Below are positions 27,715 to 37,043 of a stretch of DNA of 64,000 nucleotides, one piece after another. Within the stretch, counting starts at the first letter, position 1, and each line of letters opens with the position of its first letter. Source of the DNA: Meiothermus sp. CFH 77666 (GTDB taxonomy: Bacteria; Deinococcota; Deinococci; Deinococcales; Thermaceae). Position numbers and translations under genes: made by a program. Where the stretch lies: contig NZ_JAGDFV010000006.1 in the NCBI RefSeq assembly GCF_017497985.1, positions 1 through 64,000 on the forward strand, read 5' to 3'. The notes beneath the pieces are model-generated. The model saw only the letters and a program-made list of their open reading frames with translations. It was not told the origin of the DNA and did no database searches.

Positions 27715-28374
27715 ATGGGTTCCAGACTCCGTCGCTACTTCCTGACCGGTCTGCTTTCCACGCTTCCCATCGCCGTGACCGTTTATGTACTGGTATGGGT
27801 CTACAACTGGTCGAACAACATTATTGGAAGCATTTTACGTACAGTAGATGCAGAACCCTCCCGGTGGCTGTTGCCCTTCCTGCCGATTTTAGGAATTGTG
27901 GCAACCCTTGGACTGGTGGCGCTGGTAGGAGCGCTCGCCGGCAACTATGTTGGCCGGTTAATTTTCGGGGCCATTGACCGTAGCATCAAATCCATCCCGC
28001 TGGTACGCGAGGTGTACAACGCGGTTCAACAAATATCTCACACCTTGTTAGGGCAACCAGAGGTGCAGTTCCAGAGGGCTGCTCTGGTCGAGTATCCCCG
28101 CAAGGGCTTATATGTGCTCTGCTTTATCGCCAGCCCGGAGGTGGGGAGGAGACTGTCCCCCTTGCCGGAGGGCTACACCGTGGTGCTGGTTCCGACCAGC
28201 CCTGTACCGGCCTCGGGGATGGCCATAGTTGTCCCCACTGCAGACGTAATTCCGCTAGACATCAGCATCGAAGATGCGCTGAAGTATGTGGTTTCGGCAG
28301 GGTTCATTTTGCCAGACGCAAAAGCCAGACAACTGACCGGCACCAGCTCAACTACAACCAAGTCCCAACCCTAG
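27715..28374 (+). CDS. DUF502 family membrane protein
   Basis: The 219-residue protein begins with the basic LRRYFLTGLLSTLPIAVTVYVL helix, has a second pair of helices (~55-85), and the family signature IPLVREVYNAVQQI. The C-terminal half is soluble. DUF502 proteins are conserved membrane proteins of unknown function. ATG at 27715 follows TAGACT and GAGG. Its last 4 bases overlap the convergent small gene at 28371. Confidence 0.85.
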   Translation: MGSRLRRYFLTGLLSTLPIAVTVYVLVWVYNWSNNIIGSILRTVDAEPSRWLLPFLPILGIVATLGLVALVGALAGNYVGRLIFGAIDRSIKSIPLVREVYNAVQQISHTLLGQPEVQFQRAALVEYPRKGLYVLCFIASPEVGRRLSPLPEGYTVVLVPTSPVPASGMAIVVPTADVIPLDISIEDALKYVVSAGFILPDAKARQLTGTSSTTTKSQP

Positions 28375-28562
28375 CGTAAGCCCTGCGGTTCCCCCGGTTT
28401 TGCATCGAACGCTTGCTGGGTCTGCTCGAGGTAGTGTAGCAAGGCCGCCAGATCGGGAAAATGTTGGATCTCGCCGCCATCGGCGGGTTTGACAGATGCC
28501 TTCACGGTGCCATCGGGCCCTTGCCACATTCGGACAATGAGTGTCACCGCCTTTGGGCGCAT
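28371..28562 (-). CDS. small protein of unknown function
   Basis: The 63-residue protein has a strand-rich start (KAVTLIVRMWQGPDGTVKASV) and a helical part (FPDLAALLHYLEQTQQAF). It resembles small Thermaceae proteins that I cannot name. The start at 28562 is preceded by GGGGGA; an alternative ATG lies 15 bases upstream. It converges on, and overlaps by 4 bases, the DUF502 gene. Confidence 0.6.
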   Translation of the reverse strand: MRPKAVTLIVRMWQGPDGTVKASVKPADGGEIQHFPDLAALLHYLEQTQQAFDAKPGEPQGLR

Positions 28563-28776
28563 GACTCCCCCTTTCATGCCCTGTAGCGTAGCGGCTCGAG
28601 CGTTATATTCGCGTTACGGCCTGGAGCGAAATGGTGTGTTGGGCCGCACAGCCCTACGGCGCATGGTGTATCGTCTGGGTCAAAACTTCTTTATCGGTAC
28701 AGCGTCTTTTTCTTCCCCACTTCCCTTCCCCCAACCCCCTGTCATCTGTCCTGTTTGGGCAGGTTAGGATGGGTTC

Positions 28777-30144
28777 ATGGAACTGATTTCACGTACGGGT
28801 AAAGCCCTCGGGCGGAGTGAAGTAGAGAAGGTTTATCAAAGCAAGCTGGTTGACCTCGAGCTGGCCGCAGGGCTGGTCAAGAGCAACTCGAGGATCTTCG
28901 TCTCGGGCAACGCCGCCACCCCCACTCCCCTCCTGGAAGCCCTGGCGAAACGCAAAGATGAACTGGTAAACGTGGAGCTGGTTCACGTGCTCCAACTGGG
29001 CTCCGACCCCTTCCTGGCTCCTGAGATGGAGGGCCACTTTCGCCGCCGTTCCCTGTTCGTAGGCCCCGCCGATCGGGAAGCCGTCAATAGCGGGCGGGCC
29101 GACTACGTGCCCATCTCGCTGCATCAGGTTCCGTGGCTATTCAAGCGGGGGGTTTTGCCGCTCGATTATGCCCTGGTGCAGGTCTCTCCCCCGGATGAAT
29201 TTGGCTTTGTAAGCCTGGGCGTGGAAATTATTGCAACCAAAGCGGCGGTAGAGAATGCCCGGCGGGTTATTGCCCTGGTGAACCCACAAATGCCCCGTAC
29301 CCTGGGAGACACCTTTGTGCATGTTTCCAAATTTGCAGCCTTTGTTGAGGTAGACTTCCCGCTACCGGTGTTGCCTCGAGACACTTTTGGAGAGGTAGAG
29401 GCCAGAATTGGCCAGTATGTGGCCGACCTGATTGATGATGGCTGTACCTTGCAGATGGGTATTGGGGCCATCCCCGATGCCGTGCTGGCCAACCTGACCG
29501 GACGGCAAGACCTTGGTATCCACACCGAGATGGTTTCCGATGGCGTGATGGAAGCCCTGGAAAAAGGCATCGTGACCGGGCAGCGTAAGAGCCTGCTGCC
29601 GGGCAAGGTGGTGGGTACCTTCGTGCTCGGTTCCGAACGGCTTTACCGCTTCGTCCACAACAACCCCCTCTTCGAGATGCGACCCGCCGATTGGGTCAAC
29701 AACCCCTTTGTAGTGGCTCGCAACGACAACATGATTGCCATTAACTCTGCCCTCGAGGTTGACCTCACCGGTCAGGTCTGCGCCGACTCCATCGGCACCC
29801 GCATCTACTCCGGCTTCGGCGGACAGCTCGACTTCATCCGAGGAGCAGCGGCCAGCAATGGCGGCAAGCCCATCATCGCACTGCCCAGTAGCGGCAAGAA
29901 CAACACTTTTAGTCGCATTGTCCCGCTGCTAAAAACCGGTGCAGGGGTTGTGACAACCAGGGCCGATGTCCACTATGTTGTGACCGAATATGGGGTAGCC
30001 GAGCTTTTTGGCAAGAGCCTGCGCGAGCGGGCCCAAGCCCTTATCAGCATTGCCCACCCCAACTTCCGCGAAGAACTCAGCAAAGCCGCTTTCGAGCGTG
30101 GGCTGCTTCCCCATAACTACCCGGGTTTTTCATCCACAAGATGA
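28777..30144 (+). CDS. acetyl-CoA hydrolase/transferase family CoA-transferase
   Basis: The 455-residue enzyme belongs to the class I CoA-transferase family that includes 4-hydroxybutyrate CoA-transferase and acetate/succinate CoA-transferases. Conserved features are IFVSGNAATPTPLLEAL, QVSPPDEFGFVSLG, MGIGAIPDAVL, the presumed catalytic glutamate in LGIHTEMVSDGV, and SGFGGQLDFIRGA. It moves CoA between short-chain acids; the physiological pair is not decidable from sequence. TAGGAT ends 6 bases before the ATG (leaderless). A strong terminator follows 43 bases after the stop. Confidence 0.9.
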   Translation: MELISRTGKALGRSEVEKVYQSKLVDLELAAGLVKSNSRIFVSGNAATPTPLLEALAKRKDELVNVELVHVLQLGSDPFLAPEMEGHFRRRSLFVGPADREAVNSGRADYVPISLHQVPWLFKRGVLPLDYALVQVSPPDEFGFVSLGVEIIATKAAVENARRVIALVNPQMPRTLGDTFVHVSKFAAFVEVDFPLPVLPRDTFGEVEARIGQYVADLIDDGCTLQMGIGAIPDAVLANLTGRQDLGIHTEMVSDGVMEALEKGIVTGQRKSLLPGKVVGTFVLGSERLYRFVHNNPLFEMRPADWVNNPFVVARNDNMIAINSALEVDLTGQVCADSIGTRIYSGFGGQLDFIRGAAASNGGKPIIALPSSGKNNTFSRIVPLLKTGAGVVTTRADVHYVVTEYGVAELFGKSLRERAQALISIAHPNFREELSKAAFERGLLPHNYPGFSSTR

Positions 30145-30187
30145 ATCACAAGAAATCCGTGTAAATAGCCACACCATACCTTCATTT

Positions 30188-30222
30188 CGACCCTTCGGCA
30201 AAGCCGAAGGGTCGCGGTTTTC
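30188..30222 (+). terminator. intrinsic terminator after CoA-transferase gene
   Basis: CGACCCTTCGGC and GCCGAAGGGTCG pair perfectly over 12 bases around AAA, followed by CGGTTTTC. Confidence 0.8.
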
Positions 30223-30294
30223 AATGACGATGCACAGGTAATTTGTTAGGATTAGGTTTGTTTTCCGTTTCTGTATGGGTAGATTTGGGGCGGC

Positions 30295-30603
30295 TTAGTT
30301 CGGTTTGCGGGTGCTCGAGGGTTGCTCAAAGCCCAGCGCCTGGTACATCTGGTCAATGCTACGAGAGATATCGTTGGTAGTTTTCTCGACCTGGTCAATA
30401 TACTGCGGCACCAAAGGGTCGTCGTGGCTCACATACTCGCAAAAAATCTGCCAAAATTTCCGTACACTCGCCAGCCCTTCGCTCAGTTTAGGTTCTCGGC
30501 TAACCCAGGACTTGAAGGCGGGGTGCGACTCGACCCGGCACAAACGAAAACTCTCCGCCTCAATTTGCACCAACAAATTTTTGATTCGTATTTGAATGGA
30601 CAT
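30295..30603 (-). CDS. hypothetical protein, probably helical
   Basis: The 102-residue frame encodes a soluble, mostly helical protein with charged and aromatic residues typical of real proteins (VRKFWQIFCEYVSHDD, QVEKTTNDISRSIDQMYQAL). No motif or family is recognised and no clear ribosome-binding site precedes the ATG. Isolation in a 700-base gap makes it less certain than its neighbours. Confidence 0.4.
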   Translation of the reverse strand: MSIQIRIKNLLVQIEAESFRLCRVESHPAFKSWVSREPKLSEGLASVRKFWQIFCEYVSHDDPLVPQYIDQVEKTTNDISRSIDQMYQALGFEQPSSTRKPN

Positions 30604-30828
30604 ACCTCATGGTAAGAGAATTTATGCCACAGATGGCGTAAACTCGAGCGTTATCTGGAGTGGCAAAGCGGGTATGAACCATCAGGCAATCCCAAGGCAA
30701 AAGTTGCTTGAGTTACAAAAGGAGGCCGACAGACCCGGCTGAGAAAATTTAGTCTGTAAATCTCAGATAAACCTATCTAGCAGGCAATTTTCAACCTAGT
30801 TTATGGATACGACCCATGCATCAAGCCC

Positions 30829-30860
30829 TTGACAAACTGCCCGCCCCATATCCATATACT
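30829..30860 (+). promoter_or_regulatory. topA promoter (leaderless)
   Basis: TATACT at 30855-30860 ends 7 bases before the topA ATG. TTGACA occurs at 30829-30834 but the spacing of 20 is longer than ideal, so the -35 assignment is tentative. Confidence 0.55.
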
Positions 30861-30867
30861 TAGCCGT

Positions 30868-33636
30868 ATGCCGGATTCGACCCTGATTGTTGTAGAATCG
30901 CCTGCCAAGGCCAAGAGCATTCAAAAGATGCTAGGGGCAGGCTACGAGGTACGGGCCAGCAAGGGCCACGTAGCCGATCTGCCCGAACGCGACCTGGGTG
31001 TGGATATTGAAGCCGACTTCACACCGCAGTACGAAATTAAAAAGGATAAGCAGCCGGTGGTGGATGACCTCAAAAAAGCCGCCCGGGGTAAGCGGGTGCT
31101 CATCGCCACCGACCCCGACCGCGAAGGCGAAGCCATTGGTTGGCATGTGGCCCGGCTGCTGGGGCTGAACCCCCAAAACCCCTTACGGGTAGAGTTCCAC
31201 GAAATTACCCCCAAGGTGGTGCGGGCGGCGGTACAACAACCTCGGCCCATTGATCAGAGGCTGGTGGATGCCCAGCAGGCCCGGCGAGTGCTGGATCGGT
31301 TGGTAGGCTATCAGCTTTCGCCGGTGCTCAGCATGGAGTTTCGGCGTAGAGCGCTGTCGGCGGGCCGGGTGCAGTCGGTGGCACTCAGGCTACTGGTGGA
31401 GCGTGAGCAGGAAATTGAAGCCTTTGTGCCGCAAGAGTACTGGACCATTGAGGGGCAGTTCAAATCGGAGGGCCAGCCCTTTAAGGCCATGCTTTACAGC
31501 GTGAACCAGGAGCGTGTTCAAAGCGGCGAAAAGTACCTCATCACCAACGAGGCCCAGGCCCAGGCAATCGTCCGTCAAGCGCAGGCCATCCAGAACTACC
31601 GGATTAGCAGCATCGAGCGTCGTGAACGCCGCCGCAACGCCCTCCCACCCTTTATCACCTCCACCCTCCAGCAAGCCGCCAGCAGCCGCCTGGGCTGGAC
31701 GGCCAGCCGCACCATGCGGGTTGCCCAGAGGCTCTATGAAGGGGTGGATCTGCCCGAGGGCACGGTGGGCCTTATCACGTACATGCGTACCGATTCGACG
31801 CGGGTCTCGCAGGAAGCCCTCACCGAGGTGCGGCAGTTCATCCCCAGTCACTTCGGATCCAGCTACTTACCCGACAAACCCAACATCTACGCGGGCAAAA
31901 AGGCCGCCAATGCCCAGGATGCCCACGAGGCCATCCGCCCTACCTCGGTTACCCGAACCCCCGATTCTATCCGGAAGTACCTGGAAGACGAGGAGTTCAA
32001 GCTCTACCAGCTCATCTGGCAACGCTTTGTGGCCTCGCAGATGACCCCTGCAATTTTCGACCAGACCACCGTAAACGTGACCGGCAATGAGCTGGTCTTC
32101 CGAGCGGTGGGGTCGGTGCTGAAGTTTGATGGCTATCTGAGGGTTTACGGGCGCGAGGAAGGCGACGATGCGGAGAACCTGCTGCCCCCCTTGCGAGAGA
32201 ACGCTGCGGCCAGCCTGCTAAGCGTCAAGCCGGAACAGCACTTTACCGAGCCACCTCCCCGCTTCACCGACGCCAGCCTGGTCAAGGTACTCGAGGAAAT
32301 GGGCATCGGGCGGCCTTCGACCTATGCCCCGACTATTGAAACCCTCGAGCGCCGCAACTACCTCGAGCGTTCCGGCAAATCGCTCAAACCCACACCGCTG
32401 GGGCGCGAGGTGACGGGCTACCTGGTGCAGAGTTTCCCCGACGTGGTGGCCTATGACTTCACGGCCCAGCTCGAAAACCGCCTCGACGACATTGAGGCCG
32501 GCAAAGCTGCCTGGCCCAAAGTGGTACGGGAGTTTTACGAGCCCTTCCTGAAGGATTACAACAAGGTTCCCCAGAAACTTTGTCCGAAGTGCGGGCGTCC
32601 GCTGGAGCTGCGGGTCTCGAGGTTCGGTCAGTTCCTGGGCTGCACCGGCTATCCTGAGTGCAAGTACACCGAACGACTGGAAATCAAGAAGGAACCCGAG
32701 CCTATCGGTGAGACCTGTCCGTCCTGCCAGCAGGGGCAACTGGTTCGACGCCACGGGCGCTATGGCGCTTTCATTAGCTGTAACCGCTACCCCGAATGCA
32801 CATACACCCGCGACGAAGCCCCTTCCACCGGTATTGAGTGCCCCAAGTGCCATGCAGGCGAAGTGGTGCAAAAAACCAGCAAGCGGGGCAAACCCTATTA
32901 TCGCTGCAACAATCAGAGCTGCGACTTCCTGGTTTTTGATCCGCTGGTGCCCGAAAAGTGCCCCATCTGCGGCTGGAACGAGATGGCCAAAGGCCGCTCG
33001 GGTAAGCGAGCCTGCTCCAACCCCAGTTGCGAGCGCTATGGCGGCCCCGATCTGAAAGCCCTGAATGAGCGTCGGGCCGAGCGTGAAGGGAAGGGCAAGG
33101 CCAAGCGCAAGCGTGGCGAAAAAACCACCAGACCCTCGGCCACCTGGGCCGACCTCGAGCCCCTAATCGCCCAACTCGGCCTCCCGTCCGACCAGGCCGA
33201 GGTTGCCCGGCGCACCCAGGGCCAGCAGAAGGCCGTTGCTGCGGTGGCTAAAGAGCTCAACCTCCCCGAAGAAACCGCCCTCAAGCTCTTCCGCCAGGCC
33301 ATGTTCAAGCTGCGCATGGAGTACGGCAAAAGCAAAGCCGCCCGCGAGGGAGAAGGGCCCAAGGTGAAGGCCAGAGCCAAAGGTAAGGCCCAAAAACCCA
33401 AACCTAGCCAACCCAGTGCAACCTGGGCCGACCTCGAGCGTTTCATCGGCCAGGCCGGTCTGACCGCCGAACAAAGCGAAATCGCCCGCCGCAGCAAGGG
33501 GCAGCAAAAAGCCGTGGCCGAGGTTGCCAAAGCCATGGGCAAATCGGAGGAGGAAGCCCTCAAACTCTTCCGCCAGGCCATGTTCAAGCTGCGCATGGAG
33601 TATGGCAAAGCCCGCAAGGAAACCGTCGGGGCCTGA
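30868..33636 (+). CDS. topA: DNA topoisomerase I with tandem C-terminal repeats
   Basis: Type IA topoisomerase relaxes negative supercoils. The 922-residue protein has an N-terminal TOPRIM domain (LIVVESPAKAKSIQKM; ATDPDREGEAIGWH), the active-site tyrosine in LITYMRTDSTRVS (~310), and the IRPTSVTRTPDSI region. From ~570 there are four zinc-ribbon modules (CPKCGRPLEL, CPSCQQGQLV, CPKCHAGEVV, CPICGWNEMA). After a Lys-rich linker come two copies of a 68-residue unit (residues ~756-823 and ~849-916). The start at 30868 is 7 bases after TATACT. The cupin gene follows 12 bases after its stop. Confidence 0.95.
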   Translation: MPDSTLIVVESPAKAKSIQKMLGAGYEVRASKGHVADLPERDLGVDIEADFTPQYEIKKDKQPVVDDLKKAARGKRVLIATDPDREGEAIGWHVARLLGLNPQNPLRVEFHEITPKVVRAAVQQPRPIDQRLVDAQQARRVLDRLVGYQLSPVLSMEFRRRALSAGRVQSVALRLLVEREQEIEAFVPQEYWTIEGQFKSEGQPFKAMLYSVNQERVQSGEKYLITNEAQAQAIVRQAQAIQNYRISSIERRERRRNALPPFITSTLQQAASSRLGWTASRTMRVAQRLYEGVDLPEGTVGLITYMRTDSTRVSQEALTEVRQFIPSHFGSSYLPDKPNIYAGKKAANAQDAHEAIRPTSVTRTPDSIRKYLEDEEFKLYQLIWQRFVASQMTPAIFDQTTVNVTGNELVFRAVGSVLKFDGYLRVYGREEGDDAENLLPPLRENAAASLLSVKPEQHFTEPPPRFTDASLVKVLEEMGIGRPSTYAPTIETLERRNYLERSGKSLKPTPLGREVTGYLVQSFPDVVAYDFTAQLENRLDDIEAGKAAWPKVVREFYEPFLKDYNKVPQKLCPKCGRPLELRVSRFGQFLGCTGYPECKYTERLEIKKEPEPIGETCPSCQQGQLVRRHGRYGAFISCNRYPECTYTRDEAPSTGIECPKCHAGEVVQKTSKRGKPYYRCNNQSCDFLVFDPLVPEKCPICGWNEMAKGRSGKRACSNPSCERYGGPDLKALNERRAEREGKGKAKRKRGEKTTRPSATWADLEPLIAQLGLPSDQAEVARRTQGQQKAVAAVAKELNLPEETALKLFRQAMFKLRMEYGKSKAAREGEGPKVKARAKGKAQKPKPSQPSATWADLERFIGQAGLTAEQSEIARRSKGQQKAVAEVAKAMGKSEEEALKLFRQAMFKLRMEYGKARKETVGA
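33133..33615 (+). repeat. tandem 68-residue repeat in the TopA C-terminus
   Basis: Two units, 33133-33336 and 33412-33615, each begin PSATWADLE and end FRQAMFKLRMEYGK. I count about 48 of 68 residues identical. The ends are identical at DNA level for about 33 bases, implying recent duplication or gene conversion. Confidence 0.85.
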
Positions 33637-33648
33637 GCAAGCCCGAGC

Positions 33649-33912
33649 ATGAAACTCCATCTTGTGCGGCTAGCCAAAAAGCAGGGAGAAGCCCGATTCC
33701 CCGGCCTCGAGGGGTTTCGTGCCTACCTGCTAACCCAGCCCGAGCAGGTAAGCGAGGCCCGCTTGTATGTTTTGCTCGAGGGCGAAGTGGTAATCGATCT
33801 GCCCGACCAAAGCTACCTGCACCTGCGCAAGGGGGAAGCCGCCTACCTCGAGCAGCCCCACCTCATCTCCCCCATTGACCCCTGCGTGATCGCGGTGTGG
33901 AAACTTCGATAA
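33649..33912 (+). CDS. small cupin-like protein
   Basis: The 87-residue protein has the strand pattern of a single cupin barrel: LYVLLEGEVVIDLPDQ, LHLRKGEAAYLEQPHLISPI, VIAVWKL. The usual metal-binding His pair is absent apart from one His, so catalytic activity is doubtful and ligand binding is more likely. It is 12 bases behind topA and probably co-transcribed. It converges with the NYN gene across a 9-base gap. Confidence 0.65.
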   Translation: MKLHLVRLAKKQGEARFPGLEGFRAYLLTQPEQVSEARLYVLLEGEVVIDLPDQSYLHLRKGEAAYLEQPHLISPIDPCVIAVWKLR

Positions 33913-33921
33913 AGTGTTTTT

Positions 33922-34470
33922 TTAGTCCTGGAACGGAAAAGCCTCGGCTTCAAAGCTCCTGGCCCGCAGACGCTCCCAGGGAAGTTCGTCCAGAGGAAAA
34001 TATTTATCGGCTTGCTGGGCGAGGCGGTACGATGAGAGCACCTGGAAAGTGGTGTTCTCGGCCTGCTTACCCATATCCTGAATGACCTTAAGCACCTCGG
34101 CGAAATCGCCGTCGCCCGAAACCAGTACCGCCACATCGTAGGCATCGGCGTAGGCCAGTTTGAGCATATCTATGGCAATCTGGATATCCACACCCTTTTC
34201 AATAAAACCCTCGCCCCGGCGCTCCAGCCGACCCAGCCGTACCATCACATAGGGCACCCGCTTCAGGTAGTTCAAAAAGCTCTGATGAGCCTTGGCCGCT
34301 GGGTCTTCGCTGGGCAAGGGTGCATTGTAGTAGTACGCCCGCAATAACGAACGCCCCGCCGCTAGCGCTGAGACGAAAGCGACAAAATCCAGCCTATAGT
34401 CGGTTCCCAGCGTGGAAACCAGACCTTTATACAGGTTGCTGCCATCAATAAACACCGCCACCCGATCCAT
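33922..34470 (-). CDS. NYN domain (LabA/DUF88-like) protein
   Basis: The 182-residue protein has the PIN-like NYN fold: RVAVFIDGSNLYKG (first acidic site), GVDIQIAIDMLKLAYADAYDVAVLVSGDGDF (acidic cluster), and LSSYRLAQQADKYFPL. NYN proteins are predicted metal-dependent RNases. ATG at 34470 begins the domain; another ATG lies at 34482. A TATCAT box is 10 bases before 34470. The target RNA is unknown. Confidence 0.85.
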   Translation of the reverse strand: MDRVAVFIDGSNLYKGLVSTLGTDYRLDFVAFVSALAAGRSLLRAYYYNAPLPSEDPAAKAHQSFLNYLKRVPYVMVRLGRLERRGEGFIEKGVDIQIAIDMLKLAYADAYDVAVLVSGDGDFAEVLKVIQDMGKQAENTTFQVLSSYRLAQQADKYFPLDELPWERLRARSFEAEAFPFQD

Positions 34471-34733
34471 AGTTGCAAACATGATAGAGGGCCTAAAGAG
34501 CCAACACCGTATTATCCAGCCATTTTGGGAGGTTTACGTGGCTTCGAATGTGTTTCAGTGCGCGCTATTTTTTGCCTTGTCAACGAGTACGAGTCGGTGA
34601 GACCCTAGGGCCAGTAGCCGGTAGCTGAAGACCGGAAGCAAATCTCAGCGGGCTTGTTCTTCAGTCTGTGAACGGGGATCAACAACGCCAACCTCGAGGG
34701 AGAGCGCCGTTCAAAAATCAAGCCAACCGACTA

Positions 34734-35975
34734 TCAGGTGCCCAGGACATCATGCTTGAACGCCTGCAAAATACCTAGCACTTCATCTATATCGGCCTGG
34801 GTGTGTTCGGCAGAAACCTGGAAACGGATGGAGTCTTCGCCTTTTGGTACGACTGGATACACGATGGCAGTGGCGAGAACGCCATGTTCTCGCAAATAGC
34901 CAACCAGACGGTTGGTCAGGGCTCTATCCCTCAGCACCAACGGTACCACCGGGTGCGCCCCCGGAAAAGACTCGTAGCCCAGGGAAAGAAGCCCCTGGCG
35001 AAATCGCTGGGTCATGGCTTGCAGGTGGCGCAAGCGCTCCTGACCCTCGAGGGCTTGTAGCAGTTCCAGCGCGGCCCTGGCGGCAGCAGCCTCACCTGGG
35101 GTGATGGGGTTAGAGTAGATGTACATAGGCGAGGTTTCCCGCAAATAGGCGATCAGGTCGCTGGGGCCGACCACATATCCCCCATTCACCCCAAAGGCCT
35201 TGCCCAGCGTCCCGATCAGGATGTCGGCCCTGGTAGCGGTGTATTCTTCGGTTCCCCGGCCTGTGGGGCCAAAAGCGCCCACCCCGTGCGAGTCGTCCAC
35301 CACCAGCAGGGCATTCTCGGCAAACTGGCTATCGTATTGCTGCACCAGTGCGGATATTTCCGCCAGCGGCGCATGGGAGCCGCGCATACTGAAAACCCCA
35401 TCGGTCAGAACCAGCACCCGCCGGGCCCGAAGTGCAGCGGCCTTTTGCAGGGCTTGTTCCAGGTCGTGCAGATCGAGGTGCCGGTAGACCATTTTCTCCA
35501 GGGGCCTCGCCAGACGCACCGCATTGATGATGCAGTTGTGGTTGAGCTCGTCGCTGATGAGCACGGTCTGGTCGGTGGTCAGGGGCACCACCACGCTCAG
35601 CACTGTGGCGTAGGCCGAAGAGAAAATCATGGCGGCCTCGCGGTGGTGGAAATCGGCCAGATGCCGCTCGAGCTCCACATGCGTCTTATAGGTGCCACTG
35701 ATAAAGCGCACCGCCCCCGGCCCCACCCCAAAGCGCTCGATGGCTTCTTCTTCGGCCTTCTTGAGGGCGGGGTGCCCTGACAGCCCCAGATAACTGTTGG
35801 AGTTCATGCGCAGGAAAGGCTTGGCCCCATATCCTTCCAGCAGATAGCGCGGCCCTCGAGCACCCTCTGGAGGCAAGACCCCCACCACCACCGCTTCATA
35901 CCCCTTGCGGCGGCCTTCTCGCTCGAGGGCCTCCACACTCTGGCGCAACACCGGTGTCAAGCGACTTAGCGGCAT
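34734..35975 (-). CDS. kbl: glycine C-acetyltransferase (2-amino-3-ketobutyrate CoA ligase)
   Basis: The 413-residue PLP enzyme belongs to the alpha-oxoamine synthase family. Visible motifs are LRMNSNSYLGLSGHP, GVGPGAVRFISGTYKTH, LLVVDDSHGVGAFGPTGRG and the PLP-lysine in IGTLGKAFGVNGG (~250). The family includes BioF and Kbl. Its position directly after tdh, with 1 base between genes, argues for cleavage of 2-amino-3-ketobutyrate to glycine and acetyl-CoA. A Thermus homologue is reported to act also as a BioF-type enzyme, so a dual role is possible. AGGGAGGC precedes the ATG. Confidence 0.92.
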   Translation of the reverse strand: MPLSRLTPVLRQSVEALEREGRRKGYEAVVVGVLPPEGARGPRYLLEGYGAKPFLRMNSNSYLGLSGHPALKKAEEEAIERFGVGPGAVRFISGTYKTHVELERHLADFHHREAAMIFSSAYATVLSVVVPLTTDQTVLISDELNHNCIINAVRLARPLEKMVYRHLDLHDLEQALQKAAALRARRVLVLTDGVFSMRGSHAPLAEISALVQQYDSQFAENALLVVDDSHGVGAFGPTGRGTEEYTATRADILIGTLGKAFGVNGGYVVGPSDLIAYLRETSPMYIYSNPITPGEAAAARAALELLQALEGQERLRHLQAMTQRFRQGLLSLGYESFPGAHPVVPLVLRDRALTNRLVGYLREHGVLATAIVYPVVPKGEDSIRFQVSAEHTQADIDEVLGILQAFKHDVLGT

Positions 35976-35976
35976 A

Positions 35977-36939
35977 TCAAGCCTCCCTTTGCAAAATGCG
36001 TGCGGATAACTTTTCCAGCATGTCCTGGGTCATGCCCCTCAGGTCGAACTGGGGCCGCCAGCCCCACTCTTCGCGTGCGGCGCTATCGTCCAGGGTATGC
36101 GGCCAGGACTCCGCAATGGCCTGGCGAACCGGGTCTACCGCGTAGAACACCTTGAAGTCAGGTCGGTGCTTCTGAATCTCGGCGGCAAGTTCGGCGGGCG
36201 TGCTGCTAAAGGCCGCTATGTTGAAGGCGTTGCGATGGCGGAGCTTCGCGGGGTCGGCCTGCATCAGTTCCAAAGTCGCCCGAATGGCGTCGGGCATGTA
36301 CATCAGGGGTAGCCGGGTATCGGGTCCCAGGAAGCAGGTGTACTGGCCCTTTATAAGTGCATGATGAAAAATTTCCACTGCGTAGTCGGTGGTACCCCCA
36401 CCCGGGGGTGCGGTGTAGGAGACCAGGCCAGGATAGCGCAGGCCCCGCACGTCCAGGCCAAAACGCTGGGCATAGTAGTCGCACAGCAACTCGCCCGCTA
36501 CCTTGGTCACGCCATAGAGGGTGTTAGGGCGCTGGATGGTGTCCTGGGGCGTGGGGTCGTGGGGGGTACTGGGACCAAAAGCTGCAATCGAGCTGGGCAC
36601 GAAGACCTGTGCTCCCACTTGCCGCGCTGCCTCCAACACGTTGTAAAGCCCCTCCATGTTGACCCGCCAGGCTAGCTGGGGCTCGGCTTCAGCCCTGGCT
36701 GAAAGAATGGCGGCCAGATGGTAGATGGCCTTAATACGGTAGCGCTCGAGCACCCCTCGCAACGCTACCCCGTCGGTACAGTCCAGTTGCTCGAAGGGGC
36801 CCCCCAGCGAAGGGTGGTCGGGTGCGCCGCTTAGCAAATCGGTGGCCAGTACCTGATCCACTCCGTAGCGTGACCGCAGCGCCGGAACCAGCTCTGAACC
36901 CACCTGGCCCAGCGCGCCCGTGACCAAAACCGGTGTCAT
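35977..36939 (-). CDS. tdh: L-threonine 3-dehydrogenase, SDR (epimerase-like) type
   Basis: The 320-residue NAD-dependent enzyme oxidises threonine to 2-amino-3-ketobutyrate, the substrate of the next gene. It is of the extended short-chain-dehydrogenase type rather than the zinc type: VLVTGALGQVGSELV for NAD, the Ser-Tyr-Lys triad in VPSSIAAFG and LYGVTKVAGELLCDYY, and TPPGGGTTDYAVEIF-like substrate loop (AVEIFHHAL). TAGGAT ends 8 bases before the ATG (leaderless). With kbl it forms the threonine-to-glycine pathway. Confidence 0.9.
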   Translation of the reverse strand: MTPVLVTGALGQVGSELVPALRSRYGVDQVLATDLLSGAPDHPSLGGPFEQLDCTDGVALRGVLERYRIKAIYHLAAILSARAEAEPQLAWRVNMEGLYNVLEAARQVGAQVFVPSSIAAFGPSTPHDPTPQDTIQRPNTLYGVTKVAGELLCDYYAQRFGLDVRGLRYPGLVSYTAPPGGGTTDYAVEIFHHALIKGQYTCFLGPDTRLPLMYMPDAIRATLELMQADPAKLRHRNAFNIAAFSSTPAELAAEIQKHRPDFKVFYAVDPVRQAIAESWPHTLDDSAAREEWGWRPQFDLRGMTQDMLEKLSARILQREA

Positions 36940-37043
36940 ACAGCTCTATCCTATGCACACACCCAGGGGACTTCTCTCCCCAGAAAAAGATTCGAGGTCT
37001 GAACCTGTAACCCTGGGTGGCGTTCTGCAAGCCCACAATCCAA

